Position numbers and translations under genes: made by a program
NCBI RefSeq assembly: GCF_016802725.1
Contig: NC_052665.1
Span: forward strand, 15,568,501 to 15,632,500
Length of the DNA stretch: 64,000 nt
Source: Solenopsis invicta
Lineage: Eukaryota; Arthropoda; Insecta; Hymenoptera; Formicidae
Reading direction: 5' to 3'
The notes under the pieces: generated by a model
Seen by the model: only the letters and a program-made list of their open reading frames with translations
Database searches by the model: none
What the model was told of the DNA's origin: nothing
Shown: positions 1-14,681 of the stretch, in pieces
How the letters are laid out: each line of letters starts with the position of its first letter
Numbering within the stretch: the stretch's first letter is position 1

Positions 1-55
1 CGGGAATGACAGTTATATCACTACGCGAAAGCTATCTAATTTTTATTCTCGTATC

Positions 56-91
56 GAGTAAACTAGACAGCATTAGCTATCTAGTTTACTC
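56..91. repeat. short perfect hairpin
   Basis: Positions 56-67 (GAGTAAACTAGA) and 80-91 (TCTAGTTTACTC) are perfect reverse complements around a 12-nt loop. Function is unknown; it is probably an end of a small fold-back element. Confidence 0.6.
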
Positions 92-598
92 AAAACGAAA
101 ATGATCAGTTAGAAATTTACCTGAATGAACTGGCCTAATAACGACAGCACAATATTTATAAAAAATTTATAAAATGTTTATAATAATTATTTGAATATTT
201 TATAAAGATTTACAAAAATATTTCATAACACATTTTTCTTAGTTTGGACAGAGCTTAAATATTTATCGCATAAATATCACATGCAGATATTTATAAAATG
301 TACAAAATATTAGTACGTAAATATTTATTTTTTTACTTATCATCTGATATAAAATATATAGTCTATATTTTAATAACATTTTGAATAAAAGTTTTATGAC
401 TGTCTTTATTCGTGTTACATATAAAATGTCTCTAAAATATTTATATGATACATAAAAAGTATAAATAGTAATAAATAGACATAAATATTTATCATAAATA
501 CTGTGTGCTGTCTGGATAATTTATCAAGAATACTGTGCTACTTTGTTAACATTATTCGGTCTGTTTGCACTGCATTTTGTGAACTTCTTATCTTTGTC

Positions 599-600
<2 letters not shown>

Positions 601-632
<32 letters not shown>
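601..632. repeat. (CT)n microsatellite
   Basis: An uninterrupted CT run of about 32 nt. Shorter CT runs recur at about 1490-1512 and 1935-1953 in the MRP 5' region. Confidence 0.95.
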
Positions 633-635
<3 letters not shown>

Positions 636-1819
636 GAATATATTCATTTCGTTTTAAGTGCAAACATTTTTCAAAATGTTTGCATCTCCAGATCTCAAGC
701 AACGGTAACGCGAACAAAGTTATATATTATGCCAACTCATTGACGTCTCATTAAACATGTGTAGAAAGAAAGATTGACTCGCAAATGGCAAACATATAAA
801 ATTTGTGTTACCTCGCGGCGCAGTTTCGAGTTCTCTGAAAACGAAGTGACCCGGGACTCTTTCGTGATCTTACTCGAAGCTCTGACGAGAAAAATCAAAA
901 AAGACAGACACGGTGCATTTCGAAGACGTCGTTGGCATCGCGCAACCTCGAGAGATGTCTCGCGGAAAAATTCAAGCTGCAAATGTGTCAAAATAACGGA
1001 GTTTAGAACGAACCGTAATGATCGACGTGGATCGTCGATGACGACGCGACGTGGTGCGTAATCGTAATTATGGCGCGGCGCCGCGTGTGACCAACGGTTC
1101 TTCCCGCGGCGCGCGGTGATTGGTCGCTGCGTCGCGCCGCCCCAATCGCGTCACGCACCGTCACGCGCACCGACGGACAGACGGACGGTCGAATGTCGAA
1201 CCGCGGCTACTTTCACTCCGTTGCCGCTCGGTACGCTCTGCTCGGACCTCGGATACGTACGCACGCGTGCGAATACGTACATACCTACATACATACATAC
1301 GGGCGAGCGGCGACGACGTCGACGACGACGATGACGGCGGCGGCGGCGACCGCTTCTCGCAGTGACTTCCTCGGAGCAGGCTGATGGCAACGGCCGACTC
1401 GAATGACTCGCGCGCGTCGCTCGTAGCGACCCGGTCGCCGCGCTCCCCGCTGCTGCCTGGGCTCCTTCTCCCCCCTCCCAATCCTCACTCACTCTCTCTC
1501 TCTCTCTCTCTACCGCGTGGGGATCTCCCCGTGGTAGCGGTGGTGCGTGCCATGACTGCCACAGAGAAACGGGTGCCACGGGTAGTCGTTTAGTCGCGTT
1601 TGGTCGCGTTGTTGCGTGCGTGCGTAGCAGTGGTGCGTGAATTGGCGCGAGTCGCTTGACGCGCGCGAGCGAGTGAGCGAGCGAGCGAGGGCGACGGTGA
1701 ACAGCGGTTCCCCGGGAGAGATCGAGAGAGCAGATCTCGAGTGTGCGTGTGCGCGCGGTGCAGATCAGTGGTGATCGCGCGAGAGAGCTTGTCCGCCGGT
1801 GGATGTTAGATGTGTCAGT

Positions 1820-4800
1820 ATGGAAAACCAGACGTTCGGAATGGACCAGTTCTGCGGCACGAAGTTCTGGGTGAGTGAGCGGGGTCGAGAGGCTTCAGGG
1901 CCATCTCTCTTTCGCGCGTGCGACGTTTCCTCCTCTCTCTCTCTCTCTCTCTCCCTTCTTTTCTCCCTGTCAGCCCTTAATTCGCGGTTGTCTCCCCCGT
2001 CTCGCGGATCGCGTGTGCGAGAGAGGAGCCTTGTCCCTGGACAGAGACAGACACCTAGCTCGTTACAGTCGGTCGATTGTCTCGAGGACCCGGGACGTTG
2101 ATCGAGCGCCTCGCCGTCGCGAGGCTGAATGAAACGTACACAGCGTTCCGACGCTGTCGCTGTGTACTTGTTGACCTTCCGGATGGGCTGTCTCTCCTAT
2201 TAAATAATATTTCATAGGAAAGGCGACGAGTTTTTACGTGTCCGCGGACGTTTTCCCACGAGCCCGTAACCCTCTAACCGACGCTCCATTCTCTCCCCCT
2301 CTCCTGTCTCTCTTTCTGTCTCTCTCTTTCTCTCCTCGATTGATCCGCTGAGTGCGGAACGTTCCGAATGAACGGAGAGCGAAAAGCGAGGAGTTCCGGC
2401 TCGTTCCGAGTCCTCCTTCTCTCTTTCGCGCACCGCCGGGCGCGATCAAAGCGTGCGTCGGTTGAAGGTTTCGCGTCGCCGATGCTGACGCGAAACCTTC
2501 GGCGGCGTTTTCTCTCCTAGAGGAAAATTACGTGATCCTGGCGTCACTTGATCGCCTCGATCGTCACTTCATCGCCGTCTCGTGCTTCCTCGAATACGCA
2601 CGTACACTCGTGCGCGCGCGCGTATACGCACACATAGGCACATATACGCCTTCCAATTATAGAGTCGACGCGATAAAGCAATGTCATTTCCTTCGCTTGC
2701 GCGATTTTGGCGAAATTGCGGAAATAAATTGCACGTGCACGGGAACGCAGCGTAATCTGGGCGCCGCGCGCGCAAATAATTGCATTAACTATCATCTCTT
2801 ATCACATTGGGAATCTCCTCTGCCGTGCGCGAGATCGCGCACGGCAAACGTCGGCAGCGGCGTCGAGGCGCGTGCGAGGAATGCCTCTTACGACAAACAA
2901 CTCGATAGTTATCGCGCTCGCGCAATCCGCGAGTACACTCGCAGAAACATGTGGGACAGTATTGCGGATTTCGTGCGGTATCCCGGTGAACATATTCTTA
3001 AAATTTCCAAAGCCACGTTTATAAAACTTACGTCTCAAGACTTTTAATCTTTGAATGAAACAAATCTAATTTCTCTCTCTTCCCTCTCTTCTCCTTGCCC
3101 CCTTAATGAATAGTCAATAAGTAAGGCACAATAGAATATTAGATAATAGGAATTAAAATTTTACACTCCAGAAATGGTCTTGCATGTACAGCTAGTTTTT
3201 GGCTGCAAAGAATTAACTAAAACACATAAATGATTAACAAATATTGTAATATCACGTATATTTCTTAACCAATACAAATAACAGACGGAATTTATATGAA
3301 CTATTTGTGAAATTTAGAAAGAAAATTTTCCTACGGCGTTTATTCACGTTAAGACCACTATAAAATTTAAATAAAATTGGCAATGAGACCTAAATTTTCT
3401 CTATAAGGATTGCTAAAATGTTGCTGCTATAAATTCTATATGTGATAAACAATATTTTAGCAGACATAAAAATAACACAAAAATAAATTTTTGATGTAAC
3501 ATCTACTTACATCAACAAACTTTTTTTTTTTTTTTTTTTTAAGTAAAATTAGGCTCAATTAGGAGCAATTAGAACTAGTTTTCTCATTAAATATTAAACG
3601 TAAAGTACAATGGATACGAATAAAACACAAGACATAATTGTATCGTACAGGATACAATTTATTATCTATCCATAGTGTTTATTGAGAAGATTGATTCTAA
3701 AATTTTAATTCTTATTTCTAATATTTAATAAGTTTTCTCAGTGGACATTATAGATAAACAATAAGTTGTGTTGTATCTTGAACAACACATTTATGCTGTC
3801 ATCTTATTTGTATCCATTGTGCGTTACATTTAAGAAAACTGATTCTAAAATTTTTATTCCTATTGCTAATATCTAAGATTTCTCTATTGTGCAAACGGTC
3901 TCAGTTTTCTCAATAAATAAAAATAAATAATAAATTATATTGTAACAAGATTTATATATAAGATGAAACATATGCAATACTTTATGAAATTAAGAAATTA
4001 TTTTGTACATGTATACTCAAACAGTAAATGACTTTTCACAGCATTATTCTCTTTACTATTAAAATTGCAGGTTATATATAAAACACTTTTAGTAATTGAA
4101 CTGTAAACTGTATTCTTATTTTTACAAATATTTAATAGATAGTTTCATAGGATAATGTGGTGAAAGTAACATCACCCTTTTCTACTTAAAAAAATCCAAT
4201 AATCAAGTTTTATTTTCTACTATAAGTAGAAAATAAAACTTGATTATTGGATTTTTTAAAATATAACGATAAAAGATGTACTGTTACTTTTTAATTCATT
4301 TTGAAATATACTTTCAACTTGAGTCTTAATAACTGCGAGAGTAAAATAGAAGGACAAGACCATTAGAATAATTGAGTAGCATTTCGTTGTCTCACTTGCA
4401 TTGTACACTACTATATTATGTAACAGTTTAATTTCCGTGCGCTGAATGGAACGATTTATATCATCGCCCTTCCCCCTTTTTTTTTATTCGTCTATATTTT
4501 TACGTTTCGTTCGTCCATAGCATTTGCATTGTCATTCGCACACGTGTTGTAATCGGAATGTTATCGGGATGACCGATTATGATACGCATAGATAAGCTCA
4601 AATGACAAATTCTCTTATTATACATTTGAGTATGCGTGTAAAATTTGAATACAATTTCCATATTGATTTAAAAGTTATTTAATTTTTTGTGTACTCTTGA
4701 TTCTTATCTGTTCTTATCTATTGACTCTTAAAATCCCTAAAATTTTTATTTTTTGTAAAATTCCTAAAATTTTTATTATTTTGACACCTGTCTTTGGTTG

Positions 4801-7800
4801 TGCATAATTTATTTCCAAACTTATAACATTACTTAACGAGATAAAAGGAAATGTATATTTTCGCGATATTTTACAAGTCAGTTCTTGAACAGGAACCTTA
4901 GTACCTTTCGAGGTAATGTTAAGAATTTTTATCTGTTTTGTGACCGAAGGATTCGCGAGATATGTCACGAGATTGTTTCAAGCTAAACAAGTCAGCATGT
5001 TATACATCAGAGTATCTATTTTTGGGAAAATCTTAAAAAAACCTGGACAAACAAGAATTTCTTTTTTTATCTTTGACAATCATGGATTTTCATAGAATTT
5101 TATTGATATTTAAGGGAAAATGGAGATATTTTTACTATTTTAAATTCTATTTTTCTGAAAAAATTTGTTCCTTTTTTGTCTTTTTTAAAGCGCAATGTCG
5201 TCAATCGATTCATAATATGACACAATATTCGATATTTCCGGCAAACTAGATTTGTATATTGCATAAATCATTATATGCTAGTTACAATGGTTTTAATTAT
5301 TTCTTTCTCATACTAATATTCACAATGTAAATGGCTTTTTGTGTAATTTAAGAAACTGTATGGTTAAGAAACATGTAAAGGTATAATCAAATAAATTTAT
5401 TTCAAAGCTGCATTAAAAATAATTCTTTAATTTTACCAGAAATTTTAAATAAAATTCCTAGAAATTTTTGGAATTTTTATGGAATTTTTTCATAAAAGTT
5501 GAGTAAACATCTTGTGTATTTATGTAGATAGTTTGTTGATAATCAATGATAGGCGCATTCGATAAATAAAATTCTTATCAGAAACCACGTATTAACAAAA
5601 TAATACAGATATTACATGATAAATTGATTCGATTAAGTTAACAGGTTCTTCACACCTTGTGTTGTCTTTATCTCTTAAACTTGTGACAATATCAGACTTA
5701 TATTCCCATTATTTTCCTCGAGCATGACTGAAGAAATTTCAATTATCTTAATCGACGATTAATTTAATCAATGACGAATAACTCAAGTAATGTCTGTATT
5801 ATTTTATTAATATGGATGATTTGTTAATTTTTTGTTTAATATATCGAAAAAAATTTGAAATAAAAAATTATATAAAATAATTAGAAATTTTGTTTTAAGC
5901 GATTTTGCTGATTGAATTAATCGTCGATTGTTAAATTTCTGATTGAATTAATCGTCGATTGATATATATATATATAAAACCGAAGTTGTCCAAAAGCTTT
6001 AAAACATTCTCATTGATTGCATAATAAAGAATTCTATGAAAGTAAAATTAGACAAATCAAATTAATTTAAATGGATATAATATTATCATATCGTTCATAA
6101 GAAGGAATAATGATGGATCAGTTTACGTGCTTGTGTACCGAGTGCACTTATCTTTATTAGTTTGCTTTATGTAGGATGTACACAACTCGTGACTTTGATG
6201 ACTAACTGATATCGATTTTTGCATAATAAAATAGCTTCATAATTTTGTCACTTTCAAAATTATGGCTCTTTTAACTACAAATAAAAATGTTATCACTTTG
6301 GATCATTAAAAGTTAGCTGAAGAATAAATTTGTCAGATTTGTTCTTTTTTTTTCCGGAAAATATTGGTATTTCTGCTAAGACAAAAATTGACTTTAAATT
6401 TATTGTTGAATTTGTTATTAAAATGAAGTTTGTAAGTTTAACTACATTTTAATAAAAAGAAACAATACACCTGTGAAAGCAGTGCGATATAAAATTAATG
6501 TTTGGTCGAAATTTTTGACTGTTTTAGGATGCTAATCTCACATGGTACACAGACAACCCAGATTTAACAGTATGCTTCCAAAAGACGATATTAGTATGGG
6601 TGCCATGTATATTTTTATGGACGTTCTCGGCGATGGAAGCGTATTACCTATTAAATAGCAAAAGGAGAAATGTCCCGTACACATGGTTATTTATTTCTAA
6701 GCAAGTACTTACAGTAGGATTAATTTTACTGTCCATAGTCGACTTAGGAGTGGCGATACATGAAAGTACTTATCGTACGGTCTACAATGTTGATTATTGC
6801 ACACCCGTTATAAAAATTGTTAGCTTTGTAAGTACATTATTTTTTATATTAATATATTTGTTAAGTATATTTTTTATTACTTTAACAAAATCTTTCTGTT
6901 TTTTCTTTATAAAATAAAAGTGATGTTTATTGATTTGTAATGGGAGAAAAGTAATCATGTTTACTTACTCTTAATTATGTAAATTTTCTTTATATAATAT
7001 TTAATTAAATTTGCTAATTATTCCAGATGTTAGTATCAACTTTAATGCAATACAATAGAAAACATGGAATGCGAACGTCAGGTCTTTTATTCCTGTTTTG
7101 GTTTCTTCTTGCGTTATGTGGATGTGTCCAATATAGAAATTTTGTAAACGAATTCATTAAAGGGGTATGTTATCAAGTTAATAATGAAGCCAAAAGCATG
7201 CTAGAAAGAATTTAAGTGTAGATACATTAAGCAGTACATTCTACACCTGGATTTTTACAGTTTCTTTGATCTTATCACGATATTATCAGTCTCTTACGAT
7301 ATTTTACAAGAAATACCTGATGATTTTTATACAATTTTTTTTTATTACGACAGTATCTTGTTATCAGGCTCTTATGATATTTTACAAGAAAACTGACAAT
7401 TATTAAATAACACAATGCGATTCATAGAGAAATGATTTATTTTTAGGCAGAGCCGACGTATCCATTGGTGTCTTACATGATCTACTATCCAATAGTAGTG
7501 ATATTATTTGTACTTAATTTCCTGGTCGACGCAGAGCCTAAATTCTCCGAATATCCAACGGTAATCTCATATTGATTATACAATATCTAATTCCGTCTAA
7601 TATATATATCGCCCTTTGCTACAACAACGACGTAACTCAGAAAACAAAAATTTTCAGTTTCGATGTTTTAAACTATTAAAATTTCGTAATATTATTTTTA
7701 ACTGATTTTGGTGTATTCTGACTATAGAGGATAAAAGTATCATTAGCTTTTTACTTAATGTATTCAATTCTCATCAGAATTCTCCTTTCTTTACAGACAA

Positions 7801-10800
7801 CTTAAAAATTATACAGTTATGTTGTAGCAAATAAATGATATAAGCATGTAAAATCTTAGAAGTAACTGTGAGATTTAGAAGTTACTGATCTGGAATTTTA
7901 AATACATTTGTTTGCAGGTTGAAATGCCATGTCCAGAACAAAGTTCTTCATTCCCCTCGAGAATTCTTTTCGCGTGGTTTGACTCTTTGGCATGGAAGGG
8001 TTTCCGAAAACCACTCGAAACGTCCGACCTGTGGTCCATGAATCCGGAGGACATGGCCACGGAGATCGTACCAAAATTCGACAAATATTGGAATAAGAGC
8101 TTAAGAAAGACAGACGAGTAAGTTTAATCGATAAATCTCTTCATATGAACTAAGGTTATCTGCAATCAATGTGATTTGATTAAGCTTCTTTAAAAAGTGT
8201 TTACTTAAAATTGCTAGAAGAAAAATATAGGGAATAATACACTTGTATTGACACGAAGCGTGCAGAATTTGTGACAAAATATATTTGTTGGTAAACGGTA
8301 AAAGAAATTGGTATTGATAACATGTAGAATTCTTATTTTAGGAATTTTTCAAATCGGTTTGTCCAAGATAATACATTTTCACAATATATTTACTTCATTA
8401 TTTTATCTGCTTTATGATTAATAGCATATTATTTGCACATACATCGTATTGAAAATTATATTTTAAGTATTAGTATATGTAGTATAATACTTTCCGATAA
8501 GGTATTTTTTTAACAACATAACATGTTCATACATTTCTTGTGCTAACAAGGCTGATTTGGACTTACTTTAGGTAGGATGTGTCGTATAATATATCTCGAT
8601 TATTTTTGTTTAATTTAATGTAGAAACATAACACATGTTCCTATATTAACGTTCTTTATATAGAGTAGAAAGTGCAAAAGCGTCGTACCGAAAAGCGTCT
8701 GGACAAGTGGATTTTAACAGCAGTCGGAAAAAGAAAATTGCCTCTATCTTACCGCCTATTTGCAAAGCTTTCGGAGCAACATTCATGTTCGGCGCATTCC
8801 TGAAATTGATTCAAGATATTATGACTTTTATTAGCCCAGAAATATTAAAGTAAGTAACACAAAAATCCTGATTTACATCTCCAATTTTATTCAATGATTT
8901 ATGAAGTAAATGTAAAATAAAATCATGTAGTGAAAAATCGACAAAGTAAAGAACAATTAATCTGATTATATAATTATATACCAATTTATTAAAGAAATGT
9001 ATCTTTAATTTAAGCATTGATTATTGCGTTGATCTCTTTGCTAATTATTATTTTTTATCTTACAAGATTTTGTTTTGATTATTTTTCAAACGCTTGTGTA
9101 ATACATTTTTGTAACGCGTCCACTTTTTTATACTTTTTTAGGCTTTTGATTGATTTTATCGATGGCGATGAATCAATGTGGAAAGGATACCTTTACGCCG
9201 TGTTACTTTTGCTTACGGCAATACTTCAGACACTAGTGCTATCCCAATATTTTCATCGTATGTTTTTGGTCGGGCTCCGTATACGTACCGCGCTAATCGC
9301 GGCGATTTACCGTAAAGCATTGAGAATGTCGAATGCAGCGAGAAAGGAGTCCACGCTTGGCGAGATAGTGAACTTGATGTCTGTAGACGCTCAAAGATTT
9401 ATGGACCTAACCGCGTATATAAATATGATCTGGTCAGCACCCCTGCAAATAGCCCTAGCCTTATATTTTCTTTGGAACATATTAGGACCAGCCGTACTTG
9501 CCGGTTTAGCAGTTATGATTATTCTTATTCCTATAAATGGATTAATCGCCAACAAGGTGAAGACGTTACAAATTAGACAGATGAAGAGCAAGGACGAGAG
9601 GGTAAAGTTAATGAACGAAGTACTTAACGGTATCAAAGTGTTGAAACTCTACGCGTGGGAACCTTCATTTGAGCAACAGATACTTAAAATCAGAGTCAAG
9701 GAGATTCAAGTGTTAAAAGAAGCGGCGTATCTGAATGCCGGCACGAGCTTCATATGGTCGTGCGCGCCCTTTTTGGTACGTTGTTTTTCAAAACAATAAA
9801 TTGCATTACAATTGAAGACCTCAAAAATAAAGATATTTGAAACGCTTTTAATACAAGTCTTTCTCTCATTTTTCTTTTTTTAGAGTAAAATTTAATAATT
9901 TAAAAAATTTCACTATATATAATTTCTCTTAGAAAACTTTTTGTTAAAACATGCCATGAAATAGCAATAAATATTATTTATATTTATTGCTATTTATACA
10001 TATAAGAATATATCATTTATATATTTTTTTATTTTTCTATGCACATACATATACACAGTTCTGAGGTTTCCAATACTATATTAATGAAATTTTTTTGTTC
10101 TTTTTTTAATTGTCTCATTTTTTCTTAAATGTGCAGGTATCTCTGGTATCTTTTACAACTTACGTACTTCTAGATGAAAAGAACGTCCTAACTAGTAAAA
10201 TCGCTTTTGTTTCGCTTAGTTTGTTCAATATCTTAAGATTTCCATTATCTATGCTGCCTATGATGATTGGTAACATAGTTCAAGTAAGTAATATAGTTAA
10301 AGTAATGTACAGTCGTGAGCTAAAAGGTTGCAACACATTTTCTTCAATTGTTAGATGGTTCGATGCTTAATTGGTTAGGTCCACAGGTAAGAACCAATGA
10401 CGTTTGCCGTTCGATGAGCAAGTCTACATTCCAAAAACCATCGAAGAAAATGTGTTGCAACCTTTTAGCTCACGACTGTACATACGTATGATTTTTTGCT
10501 ACTTGGAAATGTATATTTATGTTTTATGTTTGTTCAATATTTTTATGTATACATTTTACAGGCTTACGTCTCTGTAAAACGTATTAATAAATTTATGAAT
10601 ATGGAGGAGCTGGATCCTAATAATGTACAGCACGATCCGTCGGAACGTAAGTGTAAAATTTTTTTTTTAATGTCTCTTTGATATACATAAAATGTTTATA
10701 ACATACATTTTATCTCGTTGATACAGCACACGCGTTAGTTATTGAAAACGGTAGCTTCTGTTGGGATAGCGAAGAAATCGAGAGACCAATACTACGAAAT

Positions 10801-13800
10801 ATCAATTTCCATGCAGACCAAGGTCAATTAATAGCAATAGTTGGTACAGTGGGATCAGGCAAGAGTTCCCTTTTATCCGCTTTGCTTGGCGAGATGGACA
10901 AAATAAGCGGGAAAGTAAATACAAAAGTGAGTATTTTGTTAAAATAGAAACACAAGGTATAGAAATAAAACTTATAGCAGGAATAATGAAAATTGTAACA
11001 TTGAACAGTAAAATTGAAAAATAAGAATTTACATATAACAGGCGTCTTTTTATTGGAAAGAAATGACAAATATTATGCAAATTTTATTAAATACTTTCAT
11101 ACTTACATGTTTATATGTTTGAAAATATGAAATAAGATTATAAACTTTTAATTCAATATTGTTTGAGGCATATGTTTTGTTTTTATACATCTTACGGATA
11201 AAATAGATAAAAATATTATTTTGGATTCGAATATTATATAATACTAAAAATTTTCTCCTAGGGATCAATTGCATACGTCTCGCAGCAAGCGTGGATACAA
11301 AATGCGACGTTGCAGGATAATGTTTTGTTCGGAAAGGCCCTAAACAAATCAGTATATAATCGTGTGATTGAAGCGTGTGCGTTGACTCCGGACTTTAAGA
11401 TGCTGCCCGCGGGAGATCAAACAGAGATTGGGGAAAAAGGCATAAATTTGTCCGGTGGTCAGAAGCAGAGGGTAGCCTTAGCTAGAGCTGTATATAACGA
11501 TTCGGAAAATTATTTCTTAGACGATTCTTTGAGCGCGGTGGATTCACACGTAGGAAAACACATTTTTGAAAAAGTGATAGGTCCAAATGGCCTGTTGAAG
11601 AAGAAAACTAGGATATTTGTTACGCATGGCATCACGTACCTGCCAGAGGTCGACAACATCATCGTTCTTAAAGACGGCGAGATAACGGAACGCGGTACCT
11701 ATAAGCAATTGCTGGAGAAGAAAGGTGCTTTCGCCGATTTCTTAGTACAGCACTTACAAGAAGGTATATATTAATATAATTTAATTCTTGTTGCAAATTT
11801 TTAAATTGTACTTATTATAAAATTTATTGTTACATTTTCCCTGGATTTAAGTTGGAAATCGTAAGTCCGCGAAAAAGTAATTACAATTCCTTTTCCTATT
11901 TTCTATGCTTGCATAAAAAAAATACTATTTATCTTGCTATTAGAGATTACTAGCGATGAAATTTTATTAAATCGGAAGCCCGATTAAACCCTACTCCTTT
12001 ACTTCTGCTTGCCGATAAAGTAATAATGAACATTGTTTAAAAATAACTAATTTTTTAATAATAACTAATAATATAGACGCTTTTGCGACATAGAATTTTT
12101 TAATGCCTTTGTCACATATATCATAATTAAAATGTTTTAATAAATACATATATTTATTATTTTCCAGTTTTTATATTGAAGTTTTCTTGAATTATATTGG
12201 ATTGAGAATGTTTGCATTTTTTATTTTTGATAATTTGATTTAATTCCAATAACTTATTTAAATTCTCGTTTGAGTAAATTCCCATTTTGTGCTATAGTTA
12301 AAAGAATATGTGCATGTGCGAGTTTTTTTTTTATTTTCCCATTTATATAACATTGATACATCGTCTGAACGATTTGTCATTATTTTAAAATCGTATGACG
12401 AATTTGTGAAACAGTGCACGTTGATGAGGGTTCTGAAGCAGATTTACGCGAAATTAAACAGCAGCTTGAATCAACAATTGGGGCGGACGAGCTGCAACAA
12501 AAATTAACTCGAGTACGGTCCAGGATATCCGAGAGTCTAAGTGAATCCGATAGAAATTCTGTAGCAGACAAAAAATCACTTAACGGTTCTTTGACAAGGT
12601 ATAATCTCATAAATGTGGGATTTCATTAGCAATTAAAATACATGTGACATTTTAACTCAAGAATAATATACGTTGTGTAATAGGCAATACTCGACGGAAA
12701 GCCAACAGTCGGTGAATTACATGCACAGCAATAGTACAAAGGAGAAAGAAGCAGCATCAAAACCTAATAACATTGGAGAGAAGCTGATAGAGGTTGAGAA
12801 GACCGAAACTGGAAGCGTAAGTTGCTCACGATATCATTAATTTTTAAAGAGACGATATGTCTTGGCAATTTATTTTGGTCACGACATAAAAATTGTATGT
12901 TCATGTGTCGTGTTTATTTTTTTTTCCACAAGGTAAAATGGAAAGTGTACTCTCACTACTTGAAATCTATTGGATGGTTCTTGTCGATATCGACAATTGT
13001 GATGAACGCGGTCTTTCAGTCGTTTAGCATCGGCTCGAGCGTTTGGCTCAGCATCTGGTCGAACGACAACCAGACCATTGGGAATAATACGATTGACACG
13101 GCGAAACGAGACATGTACTTAGGGGTGTACGGCGCACTCGGTTTTGGTCAAGGTATGTTTCTGTTATCATACGTTAATTTTTGTAACATTGTCCGTTTAT
13201 CAGGTAGACTCGATCGATATTGTATAAAATTTCGCGTTTACGGTGGACGATCAGGTAAGCCTATTCCTGTCGCTGCTACGTGTACTTGTAAATAATAATG
13301 AATATACATATCATTGTTCTACCACAGAAGACAATTTTTTTAATACTACGTTTTAACAGGCAATGGCACTTTGCTCGTCATAGCATATCGTAAATCGAAA
13401 GGCATGTTCCCTCACAGATTACACATTATTGGGGTATAATTAATCTTATAATGTAGTTCTTTCTAAAAATATCCATTGAGCCGAGTTAATGATAATTAAA
13501 AATGAAATAATTCAACTTTATCGCTACTAATGTAGCGATTTTTTTTGTTTCGAGTATAACGTTATGAGTTACATCCGCGAATATACATCACATTTAAATT
13601 CTAAAAGTAATCTTAAAATAATTTCCTTTTAAAAAAATCATAAACTGAGTGTGGTTTGCTGTGTCTACAGAGCACTAACGTTACTAATTAACAACTCAAA
13701 AGGCAATTAGACATTAAAACTTTTCAGTAGCCATATGTTTTTGATTGCAAGTGTCGTAGTAATAATTTTTTTTACAAATGATCGCTTCTTTAGTATTGCA

Positions 13801-14597
13801 TGAAAGATCTTTCTGTTTGAGATGTCTTTTATTCGGTACAATTTACACTTTTTATTAAGTAATTTATCAATTTTTATTATTATAATATTCCTTTTAATAC
13901 GCGTGAATTTATATTTAATGATTATAAACAGAAAGTGGCACAGGAAAATTGTTGGCGGATATGTAGGATGCTATTATCGATAAATGTTATATGTATTTGT
14001 ATATAATTCTCTTGCAATCTTTCTGTGATCTTTTGTAACAATGGTGTGATCCATCAAAAATTTGTCATTTTACTAACTCTACTCATTTATTAACTTGATA
14101 TACTATGAACCATGTGATGTCTATTATTTTACATGTCAAGTTTATTAAAATAATTTTTTTTCTAAATAACACGCTGTTACATCTAATGTAAGCATGAAGT
14201 AGAGGAACAAGAGAAAGCTTTCTAGCATTAATGTGTTCTAAAATAATAAAAAAACGGGAAATCAGTCTATATCATATTGATATTAATCGATGATTTAAAT
14301 ATACATGTTGTGAAGATTTTGATTAAAATCGATAATTAATTGAATGATAAAATTATAAAATGAATGTGTGTGGAAAGTCATTTGTTTAACTCACGGTAAA
14401 CTTGAAGCATTCGCGCTGATTTCCTGATCAGATAATTGCGTGTAATTGAGCTGGATGACTGTAGAGCGTAGTAATAACACATTAATCTAGAGGAATTTAA
14501 GCAGGCTTCAGACGGAGAGAGACGAGACATCTCTCGTTTGCCAATCGATTACGTTTGTCCCCTTTAATTTGGCTAAAGTCTTTATTGATGAGATGTG

Positions 14598-14681
<84 letters not shown>

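Larger units (their letters stand above)
1..1819. other. 5' flank and probable 5' UTR of the MRP gene
   Basis: There is no convincing coding sequence. The first 1 kb is AT-rich. From about 1050 to 1820 the base composition becomes GC- and CpG-rich with CT, CG and CGA runs, typical of a housekeeping-type insect promoter and 5' UTR. I see no clear TATA box and cannot place the transcription start. Open frames on both strands around 1150-1590 are products of the GC-rich simple sequence. Confidence 0.6.
1871..6527 (+). other. large first intron of MRP
   Basis: A 4.66-kb intron between the short first coding exon (17 codons) and TMD0. The first 1.2 kb is GC-rich with two perfect hairpins; the rest is AT-rich with fold-back repeats. 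The open frame at 2532-3047 lies in GC-rich sequence, shows no recognisable domain and is not supported as a gene. The boundaries are GTGAGT and TTTTAG. Confidence 0.8.

Noticed and set aside
1151..1579. 142-codon reverse open frame in the MRP 5' region
   Set aside because: Arg/Gly-rich composition from CpG and simple repeats, no domain, overlaps promoter and UTR.
2532..3047. 171-codon forward open frame in MRP intron 1
   Set aside because: GC-rich sequence with palindromes; no recognisable family, and it lies within an intron bounded by good splice sites.
13362..13440. Possible fourth, decayed MRP alternative exon (ACAG|GCAATGGCACTTTGC resembles the start of exon B)
   Set aside because: The likeness is about 15 nt, a stop follows within eight codons, and no FFDTTP-like core is present.
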